Positions 26,430-36,127 of a stretch of DNA of 64,000 nt are shown here, one piece after another; within the stretch, counting starts at the first letter, position 1; the number at the start of each line of letters is the position of its first letter. The notes beneath the pieces were generated by a model. It did no database searches, was not told where the DNA came from, and saw only the letters and a list, made by a program, of their open reading frames with translations. The DNA comes from Bacillota bacterium (lineage in GTDB: Bacteria > Bacillota > Clostridia > Christensenellales > Aristaeellaceae). The translations under genes were made by a program, and so were the position numbers. The DNA lies in the NCBI GenBank assembly GCA_023436585.1, contig JAEZIN010000028.1, positions 248,001-312,000 on the forward strand. Reading direction: 5' to 3'.

Positions 26430-27245
26430 TTACAAGGAAAATACCCATCGAGCCGCCATGTCAATCCAGTCCTTGCACTCGGGCCGGATGGCAGACTCGG
26501 CTTCAGGGCCATATACCTGGTCATTGGAGAGAGAAAGGCCATGCCTCCCTAAGGGATAGATGTGCAGCTCCATAGGAACATGGTGAGCCCGCAGTGCCGC
26601 AGCAAGCAGCAGGCTGTTTTCCACTGGTACAAGCGCGTCCTCATACGTGTGCCATAGAAATGCAGGAACAGTATCCTCCGTTACCCGCTTTTCCAGAGAA
26701 ACTTCATCTTTTAATGCATCGTGCTTTTCTCCCAGCAGGCAAAGGAAGGAGTTGCGGTGAGCAAATTCGCCGGAGGTGATGACAGGATAGCTCAAAATCA
26801 TCCCATCAGGTCTGATCGCCTCAGGGGGAAGCCCCAGTTCAGAAAAGCAGGCTGCGTCTTTCCACAATACGCCCAAGCTGGCTGCCAAGTGCCCGCCGGC
26901 GGAGAAGCCTGCCACAAAGATTCTGTTGGGGTCTGTTGCAAAATCTGATGTATGGCTGCGCACAAAATGCACTGCCATGGCCAGCTGCCTTTGGGGTAGG
27001 GGATAGCGGACAGGCGCTACGCTATAGCGTAAAACAAAGGCGTTCAGCCCCAAGGCGTTCAGCCGGATGGCAATGGGTTCTGCTTCCCGGTCAGATAAAA
27101 AGTGGTATCCACCCCCTGGGCAAATAATCACTGCCGGGCGTCGTCTATCCTGTTCAATTTCCGGGCTATTAGAAGGGATGTAGGAAATCAACACGGCCGG
27201 CTCCTGCTGTCCTGGCACATGAATCTGTATTTCTTTATGCAGCAT
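26430..27245 (-). CDS. Alpha/beta hydrolase, carbohydrate acetyl-esterase-like
   Basis: The ~271-residue protein has ICPGGGYHFLSDREAEP (oxyanion-hole HGGG-like region), VAGFSAGGHLAASLG (nucleophile Ser), HTYEDALVPVENS (Asp) and PLGRHGLSL (His). This is the BD-FAE/Axe-like esterase pattern found in polysaccharide-use loci. There is no signal peptide, so it would remove acyl groups from imported sugars. The longer frame starts 27 bases upstream, but GGAG and CGGAG lie just before the ATG at 27245. Confidence 0.8.
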   Translation of the reverse strand: MLHKEIQIHVPGQQEPAVLISYIPSNSPEIEQDRRRPAVIICPGGGYHFLSDREAEPIAIRLNALGLNAFVLRYSVAPVRYPLPQRQLAMAVHFVRSHTSDFATDPNRIFVAGFSAGGHLAASLGVLWKDAACFSELGLPPEAIRPDGMILSYPVITSGEFAHRNSFLCLLGEKHDALKDEVSLEKRVTEDTVPAFLWHTYEDALVPVENSLLLAAALRAHHVPMELHIYPLGRHGLSLSNDQVYGPEAESAIRPECKDWIDMAARWVFSL

Positions 27246-27284
27246 ATTCTCCGCGCTCCTTTGATATTGCACTTGGCTTGGCCT

Positions 27285-28580
27285 TTATACGTTCAGGATT
27301 TCCTCAATAGCCTTGCCGTCTATATAACCCATTTCCAAGCCTAGTATCCGTGCAAATGTTGCTGCCTGGTCTACCAAGGGCCTTCTTTCCACTACTGTTC
27401 CTGCGCGGAACCGGGGCCCAAAGGCCATAAAGGTAGGCTGTGGTCCTTTGTCTGGATGGTGTCCGTGGGTGGCATGGCCAAAGCGGTAATCGGTGATATC
27501 CTTATTGCGAACTATCGGGCGGACCCAGTTATTCGTAAAGGATGAATAACCGTCGCTTTCAATCACAAAGGAGAAATACCCAGCCAAATGCTCTTCCTGC
27601 TCGACCTCCTCCGCCGTATAAACGCGGCTGATTCCATATATCCCTTCATCGCACATATGGGTCAGCAATTGGAATGTCTTGCTGTAGGCATCCATGTCTT
27701 CGGGATTTTTCAAATACACCTGGGCAGAAAGTGCGGTGGATTTGCAAAAGGCCGTAAAATCCGAAATTCTACCATTCTCATCGACTTGAATCAACCCATG
27801 ATCGGCAAAAATTACGTTGGGTGATATGGTACGACTAATATTCAACTGCCCATGGTCACTTGTAATTACAAAATCCGTATCTTCATAAATGCCTGCATCT
27901 TGTGTAGCTTTAATGATTTCTCCCAGCCACAGATCAATCTCGTGGAGCCCGTGGGTCACTAACGGAGAGAAGATCCCAGACTTGTGACGATAGTCATCCA
28001 CATTCGCCGGATGAATCATGAGCAAGTTTGGTTTAAACTCCCTGATGATAGAACAGGCGCAGGCATGAATAAATGCATCACAGTAGGGATGTACCCTGTT
28101 GATCAGCATATGCAAATTCTTATCTACAACCTTTTCCATCACTTCAGGAGTGCTTCCGGAGTTCGCAAAGCATTCCCGTGTACTCTCTGCAGAGCTTTGA
28201 GGCCAGTATTCATTCACCAGATAGTCAATGGAGGCATGGTTACCTGTCACCGGCCAGAATACGGCAGCAGTGGTCAGGCCGTTCTTCTTTGCCGCATCAA
28301 ATACATCAGGCACCCTTACCGCATCGTTAAACAGCACCCAGGTAGAGGTTTTTTCGCAAAGCGTATTTTTTTCATTATTGACAATCCCGTGACGGTCGGG
28401 ATACACTCCGGTCCGCATGCTGGTATGGCACGGATACGTCAGGCTGGGATATACAGAGCGTGTCCGGTTTACCCGGGCTGTCTTTTCCCATACCTTTGAA
28501 AAATTAGGCAATGTCTTTAATGTTTCAAGATCCTCATATACCAGGGCATCCTCTGAGATAACAATCAGATACTGACTCAT
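27285..28580 (-). CDS. Alkaline-phosphatase-superfamily phosphodiesterase/pyrophosphatase
   Basis: The ~431-residue protein opens IVISEDALVYEDLETL and carries SVYPSLTYPCHTSMRTGVYPDRHGIVNN (nucleophile Thr and metal-site Asp), DFVITSDHGQLN (Asp-His pair) and HATHGHHPDKGPQPTFMAFGP (metal His). This is the nucleotide pyrophosphatase/phosphodiesterase pattern. There is no signal peptide, so it is cytoplasmic and would split an imported phosphodiester. It lies between PfkB and esterase genes. With the glycerol-1-phosphate-type dehydrogenase it hints at a glycerophospho-sugar substrate. Confidence 0.8.
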   Translation of the reverse strand: MSQYLIVISEDALVYEDLETLKTLPNFSKVWEKTARVNRTRSVYPSLTYPCHTSMRTGVYPDRHGIVNNEKNTLCEKTSTWVLFNDAVRVPDVFDAAKKNGLTTAAVFWPVTGNHASIDYLVNEYWPQSSAESTRECFANSGSTPEVMEKVVDKNLHMLINRVHPYCDAFIHACACSIIREFKPNLLMIHPANVDDYRHKSGIFSPLVTHGLHEIDLWLGEIIKATQDAGIYEDTDFVITSDHGQLNISRTISPNVIFADHGLIQVDENGRISDFTAFCKSTALSAQVYLKNPEDMDAYSKTFQLLTHMCDEGIYGISRVYTAEEVEQEEHLAGYFSFVIESDGYSSFTNNWVRPIVRNKDITDYRFGHATHGHHPDKGPQPTFMAFGPRFRAGTVVERRPLVDQAATFARILGLEMGYIDGKAIEEILNV

Positions 28581-28626
28581 TTTCATCCCTCTTTCTACTC
28601 ATTAAGTAAGTGCATTTTCAGATTGT

Positions 28627-29559
28627 TTATAATAGCCTTACAACCTGCACCATTGGCAAAATCTTTAGATATTCCATTTTGTCCAACCCGCCTGTATCCG
28701 GCGCAAGGGCACTGGCTGCAGAAACGGCAACGGCCTGGCGCAGTGCCTCTTCAACATCATCACACCGGGCAAAGCTCACTGCATAGGAGGCTGTCATGGC
28801 ATCACCGCAACCTACGGTATTTAAGGGCTGTATTTGGGGAGGCTTTCCATGGTATACCCCTTGCTCGCAAGCCAAGATTGCACCCCTTCCACCCAAAGAG
28901 ATGACCACCCGCTCTACACCCCGTCTGCTCAATGCCTGCGCTGCTTGCGCCAACTCCGACAAAGACGATAAATCTCCACCGGTGAGCTGTCCGATCTCGT
29001 CCTCGTTGGGTTTGATGAGCGAAGGGCCATACGGAAGAGCTGATGTAAGGGCTGCGCCACTGGTATCCAAAAGTACCTTGGCACCGTTTTCCTTTGCAAT
29101 CCTAATCAGCTCGCCATAGGTTGCGGCATCCAATCCCCTAGGAAGACTTCCCGACAGACTGATAACCTGGCACTCCCTTGCCAACTTCCGGTATGCTGTC
29201 AAAAAAGCATCATACTCTTCCGGCAAAATGTTCGTTCCAGGCTCCAGAAATTCCGTCTGCTTGCCAGTGGAAAGATCATATACATTAATGCAGGAACGAG
29301 TTTCACCTTGCACCTTTACAAAGGCCTCCTGAACTCCTTCGCGGGCCAGCATCTCACATAGATAAGCGCCAGAGAATCCTCCGGCGAATCCCCCCGCTAT
29401 TACTTGCTCCCCTAAGGCATGGATGACCCTTGCGACATTGAGACCTTTGCCGCCCGCCGTACTGGTGCAACTCTTGACGCGGTGCACAACGCCCCATTGT
29501 GCGTTCTCCACCACATAACGCCTGTCGATGGATGAATTCAGCGTAATTGCCGCTATCAT
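28627..29559 (-). CDS. PfkB-family 1-phosphofructokinase/tagatose-6-phosphate kinase
   Basis: The 310-residue protein begins IAAITLNSSIDRRYV, has the glycine-rich substrate motif STAGGKGLNVARVIHALG, SGSLPRG, KPNEDEIGQLTG and the C-terminal catalytic motif NTVGCGDAMTASYA (base Asp). This is the LacC/FruK branch, which phosphorylates ketose monophosphates to bisphosphates. Together with the GatD-like dehydrogenase and class II aldolase in the same operon it fits the tagatose-6-phosphate step. Confidence 0.87.
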   Translation of the reverse strand: MIAAITLNSSIDRRYVVENAQWGVVHRVKSCTSTAGGKGLNVARVIHALGEQVIAGGFAGGFSGAYLCEMLAREGVQEAFVKVQGETRSCINVYDLSTGKQTEFLEPGTNILPEEYDAFLTAYRKLARECQVISLSGSLPRGLDAATYGELIRIAKENGAKVLLDTSGAALTSALPYGPSLIKPNEDEIGQLTGGDLSSLSELAQAAQALSRRGVERVVISLGGRGAILACEQGVYHGKPPQIQPLNTVGCGDAMTASYAVSFARCDDVEEALRQAVAVSAASALAPDTGGLDKMEYLKILPMVQVVRLL

Positions 29560-29592
29560 AATAACCTCATGCTGGTGTATTCTTTCGGGAAA

Positions 29593-30657
29593 CTACTCAT
29601 TGACCAAAAGGATTTTCCCCTTGACTTGTCCGGGCATCTGGAAGGATGCAAAAGCCTGGGCACATTGGGAGAGGGGAAACTTTTGATATATAAGGCGCTC
29701 ATCGAATTTCAGTCTGCCCTGGCCCATCATTTCTGCCGTAAGGGTCCATTCCCGGCCGGGGAAAGGCGCGGAGTAACTCATCCATGAACCGGTTACGGTA
29801 AACTCACGCCGATTCATTAACTCCCACTCTTCAGCCGTAAAGGTAACGGGAGTGGTTGGTGTGCCAATAAAACAGATTCTGGCCTTATTGGCCGCGATGG
29901 AATAGGCCATGTTGAGTGTATCAGTTGCGCCAGAGGTGCCAAAAACGTAGGAAAATCCTTTGCCGTTTGTGGCTTTCATAGCCGCTTCACGCCCATTTTC
30001 CAAGCTCAGGTTAATCCCTTCACCCCCCGTGATATCCTTGGCGATTCTTAACCTTTCTTCATCCACATCCAGGAACAATATTTTTTTTGCACCGAAAATC
30101 TGCGCCCACTGGCCGGTAAACACACCAATCGTACCTGCGCCAAGAATGGCTACCGTGCCACCGCCGGAATACTGGTTTTGCAGCAAGCCATGCAATGCGA
30201 CGCCGGCAGGCTCAAACAACGCGCCTTGAGAAAAAGAGTATACAGATGTAAATTTAATGGCGTTTGCTGCTGGAATCACAACATATTCCGCAAATCCGCC
30301 CTGTTGTCGGGAGCCGATAAAAGTATAGTGTTTGCATAAGGCATATGAACCTTCCTGGCAATCATCGCAGACACCGCAGGGAACCAGCGGCGCTGCCGCC
30401 ACCCTATCGCCGGCTTGGAGCCGTGTGACGCCTTCCCCTACTTCTACCACCTCGCCGGAGAATTCGTGCCCAAGTACAACGGGATAAAAATGAGCGGCCT
30501 TCCCAAGCACCCGCGGAATATCTGATCCACAGATGCCCGCCGCCCGAACCCGCACCAACACATGATTCGCCTTCACTTGAGGCATGGGGTAATCTTCATA
30601 TCGAATATCTCCCTGACCGTGCAAAACAGCAGCCTTCATGGTCTGTTGAAGCGCCAA
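29593..30657 (-). CDS. gatD: Galactitol-1-phosphate 5-dehydrogenase-like zinc enzyme
   Basis: The 354-residue medium-chain dehydrogenase resembles E. coli GatD along its length: AAGICGSDIPRVLGKAAHFYP, VLGHEFSGEVVEVG, PLVPCGVCDDCQEGSYALC, FIGSRQQGGFAEYVV, ILGAGTIGVFTGQWA, and the diagnostic VTGSWMSYSAPFPGREW. Zinc ligands are the Cys of GICGSD, GHE, and the four-Cys loop. The frame starts at TTG with GAGG ten bases before; an ATG six codons in lacks a ribosome site. It would oxidise a polyol phosphate to a ketose phosphate for the PfkB and aldolase neighbours. Confidence 0.85.
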   Translation of the reverse strand: MALQQTMKAAVLHGQGDIRYEDYPMPQVKANHVLVRVRAAGICGSDIPRVLGKAAHFYPVVLGHEFSGEVVEVGEGVTRLQAGDRVAAAPLVPCGVCDDCQEGSYALCKHYTFIGSRQQGGFAEYVVIPAANAIKFTSVYSFSQGALFEPAGVALHGLLQNQYSGGGTVAILGAGTIGVFTGQWAQIFGAKKILFLDVDEERLRIAKDITGGEGINLSLENGREAAMKATNGKGFSYVFGTSGATDTLNMAYSIAANKARICFIGTPTTPVTFTAEEWELMNRREFTVTGSWMSYSAPFPGREWTLTAEMMGQGRLKFDERLIYQKFPLSQCAQAFASFQMPGQVKGKILLVNE

Positions 30658-30660
30658 ATT

Positions 30661-32163
30661 TCAACATCCTCTCATCAGTTCCTTAAGTTGTGTATAAAGC
30701 AGCAAATACCGATCGTAATCAGCAGCATAGCGTGCTTTTTTCGTTGCATTCGGGTAATAGACAGGTCCTAAACGCACAAACCGTTCACAAGCATTATCAA
30801 AGCTGGGAAGAAATCCGGCCCCAACCCCCGCCAGGATTAAAGCTCCTACGGCGGTGCCCAGATCGCCCCCGGCCGAGCGGATGGGTGTACCGATGACATC
30901 GGCCTTTATTTGCATCCAGATACGGCTCTTGGCCGCACCGCCAACAGACCGCATTTCCTCAATCGCACTGGAGGCTGCTCCCGCTGCTTCAATGTTGTGT
31001 TTTAGAGCAAAGGCAGCCCCCTCCAAGGAAGCGCGTATAAAATGCCCTCGATTTTTAGAGTAATCCAGTCCGAAAAAGACGCCTTTGGCATTTTCATCCC
31101 AGATAGGGGAGCGTTCTCCTGCCATATATGGCAAGAATATAAGCCCATCAGCGCCTGCCGGCACTTGCCCTGCCCATTGATCCATCTGCGCAAAGTATTC
31201 GGAGCTGTCCGCATCTTCCCCTGGAGGCTTGAGTATTCCGGCAAGCCAGCGCATGATCCCGCCTCCGCCCACCGTGCCCCCTTGCACAAGCCACCGGCCG
31301 GGCACCACATGGCGGCCAAGGATCATGTTTTTAGCAGGCACGTATTCATCTGTACAGATGCTTACGCCTCCCGCCTGTCCTCCCTGCTCTTGTGTCTGCC
31401 CTTGGTGAAGAACACCAGCACCCAATGTGCCACAGGCAGCATCCAACCCACCAGCAACTACGGGTGTCCCAGGATATAATCCCGTCTCACCGGCTGCTGC
31501 AGCCGAAACAGTCCCCACAACCTGGCTGCTGGGTGATATATCGGGCAGCCACTGCGGATCAACACCCAGCTTTTCCATCATGTCCAGGTTCCAGGTTCCT
31601 TGCCGGATATCAAAACAGTGATAGCCGTATGCTTGAGATACGTCTTGCGTCAACTCACCGGTTAGACGGTAAACAATAAAGCTGTTGGTTTGTAAAATCG
31701 TGCGCATCCCCTGCATCACTTTGGGTAAATGCTTTTTATACCACAGCACTTTGGGCAGGGAATAATTAGGGTGGACAGGATTTCCGCACAAATCAAAAAC
31801 CTGCTCCTCCCCAAGCTGCTTCCTTATACATTCACACTCTTCCGTTGCCCGGGTGTCATACCAAAGAGGCGTGTTACAGAGCACCTGACCCCTTTTTCCC
31901 ATTGCTACCGCAGCCCAGCTGTATCCATCCACACCAATGGCTCCGATATCTCCAGCCTTGATTCCCGCATTTTTTAGCAGTGGGCGTATTTGCTGGCAAA
32001 TTGCCAGCCACCAGTCATTTGGGTTTTGTTCCGCCCATCCCTGGCGGGGATAATATGTTGAATAACTTCCCGTAGCACTCGCTACGATTTCTCCATCGGT
32101 TCGGGCCAAGGCAAGCTTCATTCCTGATGAGCCAATATCAATACCCAGCAAGTAATCTTTCAT
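30661..32163 (-). CDS. FGGY-family carbohydrate kinase, xylulokinase-like
   Basis: The 500-residue kinase has the two actin-like FGGY halves: DIGSSGMKLALARTDG at the N-terminus, AEQNPNDWW, IGVDGYSWAAVAMGKRG (catalytic-region Asp) and VVAGGLDAACGTLGAG, then FLPYMAGERSPIWDENAKGVFFGLDY and SVGGAAKSRIWMQIKADVIGTP in the second half. Closest in pattern to xylulokinases, but the branch also holds ribitol, galactitol and other polyol kinases. As the only ATP kinase that could act on a free polyol in this operon, it probably makes the phosphate used by GatD. AGGAGG precedes the ATG. Confidence 0.83.
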   Translation of the reverse strand: MKDYLLGIDIGSSGMKLALARTDGEIVASATGSYSTYYPRQGWAEQNPNDWWLAICQQIRPLLKNAGIKAGDIGAIGVDGYSWAAVAMGKRGQVLCNTPLWYDTRATEECECIRKQLGEEQVFDLCGNPVHPNYSLPKVLWYKKHLPKVMQGMRTILQTNSFIVYRLTGELTQDVSQAYGYHCFDIRQGTWNLDMMEKLGVDPQWLPDISPSSQVVGTVSAAAAGETGLYPGTPVVAGGLDAACGTLGAGVLHQGQTQEQGGQAGGVSICTDEYVPAKNMILGRHVVPGRWLVQGGTVGGGGIMRWLAGILKPPGEDADSSEYFAQMDQWAGQVPAGADGLIFLPYMAGERSPIWDENAKGVFFGLDYSKNRGHFIRASLEGAAFALKHNIEAAGAASSAIEEMRSVGGAAKSRIWMQIKADVIGTPIRSAGGDLGTAVGALILAGVGAGFLPSFDNACERFVRLGPVYYPNATKKARYAADYDRYLLLYTQLKELMRGC

Positions 32164-32194
32164 GGGTTATTATCCTCCTGACTGTACGGCAGGG

Positions 32195-33043
32195 CTAAAC
32201 CTTCCCCGCACAGCCAAGCACAGTCATCCAGTTTTCCACAAGTTTCTGCACCTGAAGCCTCGCGGCCTTCCCATATACCTTGGGGTCGAACACATCCGGC
32301 TTTTGTTCAAACGTCTGTGAAACCGCCTGGCTATAGGCAATACGCAGTTCTGTTGCAAAATTCACTTTACAAATTCCTTCCCCAATGCACCGCCGGACAT
32401 CCTCCTCAGATAAGCCCGAAGCGCCGTGGAGAACCAGCGGTATATCCACCCTGCGGTGTATTTCTTTTAAGCGCATTACATCAAGCCGGGGTTTCTTTGC
32501 ATACAACCCATGTGCGGTTCCAATAGCTACCGCTAGAGAATCAACAGCTGTCCTTTGCGCAAAATCCGCAGCGGTTTCAGGATCAGTATACGCTTCTTCC
32601 TCTACAGTAAGGCCATCCTCCTTGCCCCCTACCTTGCCGAGTTCTGCCTCCACAGACACACCTGCAAGCGAGGCAACTTCCACAACCTTGCGGGTAAGCG
32701 CCACATTCTCTTCATATGGCTTGCCTGATCCGTCAATCATAACGGACGTATAGTTCGCCAGCACAGCCTGGACAGCCAGATCATACGTGTCACCATGATC
32801 CAGATGGATAGCAACAGGCACATGCGCATCCCTGCTGATGGCCTGAACCAGGCCGAAAAATTGCCTTAACCCCCCATACTTTACAGTGGAGGGGGTAGTC
32901 TGAACAATCACTGGTGCACCCATGGCCTGGGCAGCTCCAATAATGGCCTGGGCCATCTCCATGTTCTCTGCATTAAATGCGCCAACAGCGTACCCGCCCT
33001 TTTGCGCATCCATCAACATCTTTTTTGTAGAAACCAATGGCAT
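32195..33043 (-). CDS. Class II fructose/tagatose-bisphosphate aldolase
   Basis: The 282-residue TIM-barrel aldolase carries VPVAIHLDHGDTYD (catalytic Asp and zinc His), VSVEAELGKVGG, AIGTAHGLY (zinc His), LHGASGLSEEDVRRCI (zinc His and phosphate loop) and KVNFATELR. This matches GatY/KbaY/FbaA enzymes, which split ketose bisphosphates into dihydroxyacetone phosphate and glyceraldehyde 3-phosphate. The operon context with a GatD-like enzyme favours the tagatose- or sorbose-type substrate over fructose, though the sequence alone cannot decide. Confidence 0.88.
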   Translation of the reverse strand: MPLVSTKKMLMDAQKGGYAVGAFNAENMEMAQAIIGAAQAMGAPVIVQTTPSTVKYGGLRQFFGLVQAISRDAHVPVAIHLDHGDTYDLAVQAVLANYTSVMIDGSGKPYEENVALTRKVVEVASLAGVSVEAELGKVGGKEDGLTVEEEAYTDPETAADFAQRTAVDSLAVAIGTAHGLYAKKPRLDVMRLKEIHRRVDIPLVLHGASGLSEEDVRRCIGEGICKVNFATELRIAYSQAVSQTFEQKPDVFDPKVYGKAARLQVQKLVENWMTVLGCAGKV

Positions 33044-33074
33044 GTCTTTTCCTCATTTCCCGTTTCGAATTTCC

Positions 33075-33902
33075 CTATTTAATACCATTGTATACAAATG
33101 CATTGACGATCTTCTTATTAAAGAAAATATATACAAGGACTATCGGCATAACAAGAATCACATTGCCAGCCATGATAATTTGCCAGTCAAATGCACCCTC
33201 GATGCTCCGCAATGCTGCAATACCAATGGTCAAAGGCCGAACTTCTATCGAGTTGGTCATAACGAAGGGCCAGAAGTAGTCATTCCAATGGCTTATGAAG
33301 CTAAGCATCATAATGGAAATGAGCGTTGGCTTCGCCATAGGCAGCATCACCCTGCCCAGCAACTGCATCTCTGTTGCGTTATCCAGACGGGCAGATTCCA
33401 GTATCTCATCAGGCACCTGCTTAAAGGACTGCCGCAATAGAAAAATGCCAAAGGCGTTTGCTCCAAACGGAACAATCTGAGGCAGTAGTGTTCGCAACCA
33501 TCCCAGCTTAGCAAACATAAAGTAGACAGAGATGAAAGTAATCTGGGAGGGAATCATGAACGCTATCATGACAACACCAAATAACAGGCCATTCCCCTTG
33601 AATTTATACCTTGCAAATGCGAATGCTGCAGGCACCATGATGAATAACTGCAAAACCTGAATGGAAAGGGTAACAACCATGCTGTTCTTCAGATAGTTCA
33701 AATAGGGACCTGATTTCCAGACTGTTTCGAAATTGATCCACTGGAGACTTTTGGGGAAAAGCGTGGGAGGGAAAATGATAGTCTCATCATAAGTCTTAAA
33801 CGCAGTGATAATCATCCAAAGGAAGGGAAAAATAAAAACGACAATCATTACGGCCTTTGCAAGCCAACCGAGCACCGTAGAGATACGCACTCTTTGTAGC
33901 AT
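33075..33902 (-). CDS. Carbohydrate ABC transporter permease, MalG/UgpE-like
   Basis: The 275-residue protein has six membrane segments and the EAA loop ESARLDNATEMQLLGRVMLP. FLWMIITAFKTYDETIIFPPTLFP after the first segment is typical of UgpE/MalG subunits. GGAGTG lies 11 bases before the ATG. It is the partner of the permease immediately upstream. Confidence 0.9.
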   Translation of the reverse strand: MLQRVRISTVLGWLAKAVMIVVFIFPFLWMIITAFKTYDETIIFPPTLFPKSLQWINFETVWKSGPYLNYLKNSMVVTLSIQVLQLFIMVPAAFAFARYKFKGNGLLFGVVMIAFMIPSQITFISVYFMFAKLGWLRTLLPQIVPFGANAFGIFLLRQSFKQVPDEILESARLDNATEMQLLGRVMLPMAKPTLISIMMLSFISHWNDYFWPFVMTNSIEVRPLTIGIAALRSIEGAFDWQIIMAGNVILVMPIVLVYIFFNKKIVNAFVYNGIK

Positions 33903-33935
33903 GACATTTCACTCCATTTCCAGCACATACAGTGC

Positions 33936-34823
33936 TTATTGATAGTGCACCTTCTTGGAAAGTGCCAGGAAGTAGACCGCCGTGAGCACACTTACTATCA
34001 AAAGGAGCACAACGCCAGCAGCTGAAGCCAAGCCCACCTTCTGGTAATAGAAGGCCTGCTCATAGATATAGTAGACCAATACCTCTGTCGCAGAGCCAGG
34101 ACCGCCGCCTGTCATGATGCGGATGGTCTCAAATACCTTGAAGGAACCGATGGTCATGGTGATTAGGAGCATGAATGTCTGCGGAGAAATCATCGGCAAA
34201 GTAATCTTGAAGAATGTGCGGATACGCCCCGCATTATCCAAATCCGCTGCCTCATACATTTCCGTAGGTACACCTTGCAGGGCAGCATAGACGATCATAG
34301 TGTGATATCCCAAACTCTTCCATATAGACACGATGATGATGGACATCATCGCAGTATCAGAGCTTTGCAGCCACCTGAGCCCTGGTATGTTAAACCAACT
34401 AAGGAGCATGTTCAGCAACCCCGATTTTTCATCCATGATCCACATCCAGACCATGGCAACAGACAACAAAGAAATGATATGGGGCATGAACATGGCTGTT
34501 CTGGCAAAATTATTCATCCATTTGGATTTTTTCAGCCAAGTCGCAATAACAATCGACAAGGCAAGCTGTATTGTAACACTGAATATCGTATAGATAACCG
34601 TGTTAACCAAAGCATCCAGAAAATCACGTTTACGAAAGATGATTTGATAGTTTTTAAGCCCTGCCCACGTGGGGGGATTGACTAGATTCCAGTTTTGAAA
34701 GCTGCGGATGATCAGGTCAATGATAGGGTAAATTACAAACACACCCAGAAACAAAAGCGCAGGCATGATGAAAAGATAGGGCCTGATCTTTTCCATCCGA
34801 GACCGTTGGGATATTTCATTCAT
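33936..34823 (-). CDS. Carbohydrate ABC transporter permease, MalF/UgpA-like
   Basis: The 295-residue permease opens RPYLFIMPALLFLGVFVIYP and has the EAA loop EAADLDNAGRIRTFFKITLP. Its ATG follows GGGGAGG, five bases after the ATPase gene. With 33075-33902 it forms the channel of the third importer. Confidence 0.9.
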   Translation of the reverse strand: MNEISQRSRMEKIRPYLFIMPALLFLGVFVIYPIIDLIIRSFQNWNLVNPPTWAGLKNYQIIFRKRDFLDALVNTVIYTIFSVTIQLALSIVIATWLKKSKWMNNFARTAMFMPHIISLLSVAMVWMWIMDEKSGLLNMLLSWFNIPGLRWLQSSDTAMMSIIIVSIWKSLGYHTMIVYAALQGVPTEMYEAADLDNAGRIRTFFKITLPMISPQTFMLLITMTIGSFKVFETIRIMTGGGPGSATEVLVYYIYEQAFYYQKVGLASAAGVVLLLIVSVLTAVYFLALSKKVHYQ

Positions 34824-34828
34824 CTGCC

Positions 34829-35869
34829 TTACCTCCCCAGCCGGTTTAGCTGGATTGAATACTCTACATCTGACTGGAAAATTCTTTGCTTGTTTTTGTC
34901 AAACAGAAGAATATCTTCCTTTTTAACATAAAAACAAATATCCTCGTCAGCATCGTAGATATCTTCCAGACTCTTGACCATGATAGAGCCACCGTCGAAA
35001 CGAATCTGATATAGCGTTTCTGAACCCAGCATTTCTCTGGTGACGATACGACCTTTTTTCCAGAAGAACCCTCCCTGGTCTTGCTTTGTCAAAACCACTT
35101 TCTCCGGACGAAAGCCAAAGCTGGCACCTTCTGTTCCCAGTGGAAGGATGTTCATCTGAGGAGAGCCTATGAATTGGGCTGTAAACATGTTGTGAGGATT
35201 GTGATAGATATCGTGTGGGTTATCCTCCTGCTGGATAAGCCCTTTGTTCATCAGAATAATATTGTCTGCCATTGACATGGCTTCCACCTGGTCATGTGTA
35301 ACATACACAAAGGTGGTTTTCAATTGCTTATGCAGTTCAATAAGTTCAATACGCATGGCTACGCGAAGCTTCGCATCCAGGTTGGACAGGGGTTCATCCA
35401 TCAGGAAAACCTTTGGCTTTTTTACCATGGCTCTGGCCAAGGCAATCCGCTGCCGCTGGCCGCCAGACAGCGTTCCAGGCTTGCGGTCCAAAAGGTCAGC
35501 GATGCCAACAATCTCGCTAATCTCATCAATTAGTTTTTTTCTTTCCTTCTCCGGCACCTTGTTGTTTTTTAAGCCAAATTCAATGTTGTCTTTGACTGTC
35601 ATCGTAGGGTAGATCGCATAGTTCTGAAAAACCATTGCAACACCCCGCTTTCCTGGAGTAGTGCTGGAAATATCCATACCATCCAGCAGTACCTGTCCAG
35701 AGGTCTGCGGCCCGATGCCTGCAATCATTCGCAGCAGCGTCGTCTTTCCGCAACCAGAGGGACCTATCAACACGGTAAAAGAACCATCTTTGATGGTGAG
35801 GTTCAGATTTTCGATTACTGCCCGGTCGCCGAATTTCTTTGTGACATTCCGGAATTCGATTTTTGACAT
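34829..35869 (-). CDS. ABC importer ATPase, MsmK/UgpC/MalK-like
   Basis: The 346-residue protein has Walker A GPSGCGKTTLL at residues 36-46, the Q loop VFQNYAIYPTMTV, signature LSGGQRQRIALARAM, Walker B VFLMDEPLSNLD and switch VYVTHDQVEAM. An OB-fold TOBE-type C-terminal domain (FGFRPEKVVL) follows. The frame runs 87 bases further upstream, but GGAGGTCAACC fixes the start at 35869. It is the only sugar-type ABC ATPase in the window. Such ATPases are often shared, so it may also power the two ATPase-less importers in region A. Confidence 0.92.
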   Translation of the reverse strand: MSKIEFRNVTKKFGDRAVIENLNLTIKDGSFTVLIGPSGCGKTTLLRMIAGIGPQTSGQVLLDGMDISSTTPGKRGVAMVFQNYAIYPTMTVKDNIEFGLKNNKVPEKERKKLIDEISEIVGIADLLDRKPGTLSGGQRQRIALARAMVKKPKVFLMDEPLSNLDAKLRVAMRIELIELHKQLKTTFVYVTHDQVEAMSMADNIILMNKGLIQQEDNPHDIYHNPHNMFTAQFIGSPQMNILPLGTEGASFGFRPEKVVLTKQDQGGFFWKKGRIVTREMLGSETLYQIRFDGGSIMVKSLEDIYDADEDICFYVKKEDILLFDKNKQRIFQSDVEYSIQLNRLGR

Positions 35870-36127
35870 GGTTGACCTCCTGTATATAAAAGAATCATCG
35901 ATTTTTTGGGAAATTCCGGCAGAGGTATCATGCAAAAGAACGGAAAGCCGGAACAATTTGAAAGAAATCTTCGCATCATTGGCCTTGCAAAATCATGTTT
36001 TCGACTCTTTTCCAAATCCAGGATCCAATAATCATTTCCACCGACTAAACGCAAACATAGTGCTGCCTGCCAGCACCCAACATAATTGATTTCTGCCGCA
36101 CCGCGAAGATACGGTATACAAGCAACG

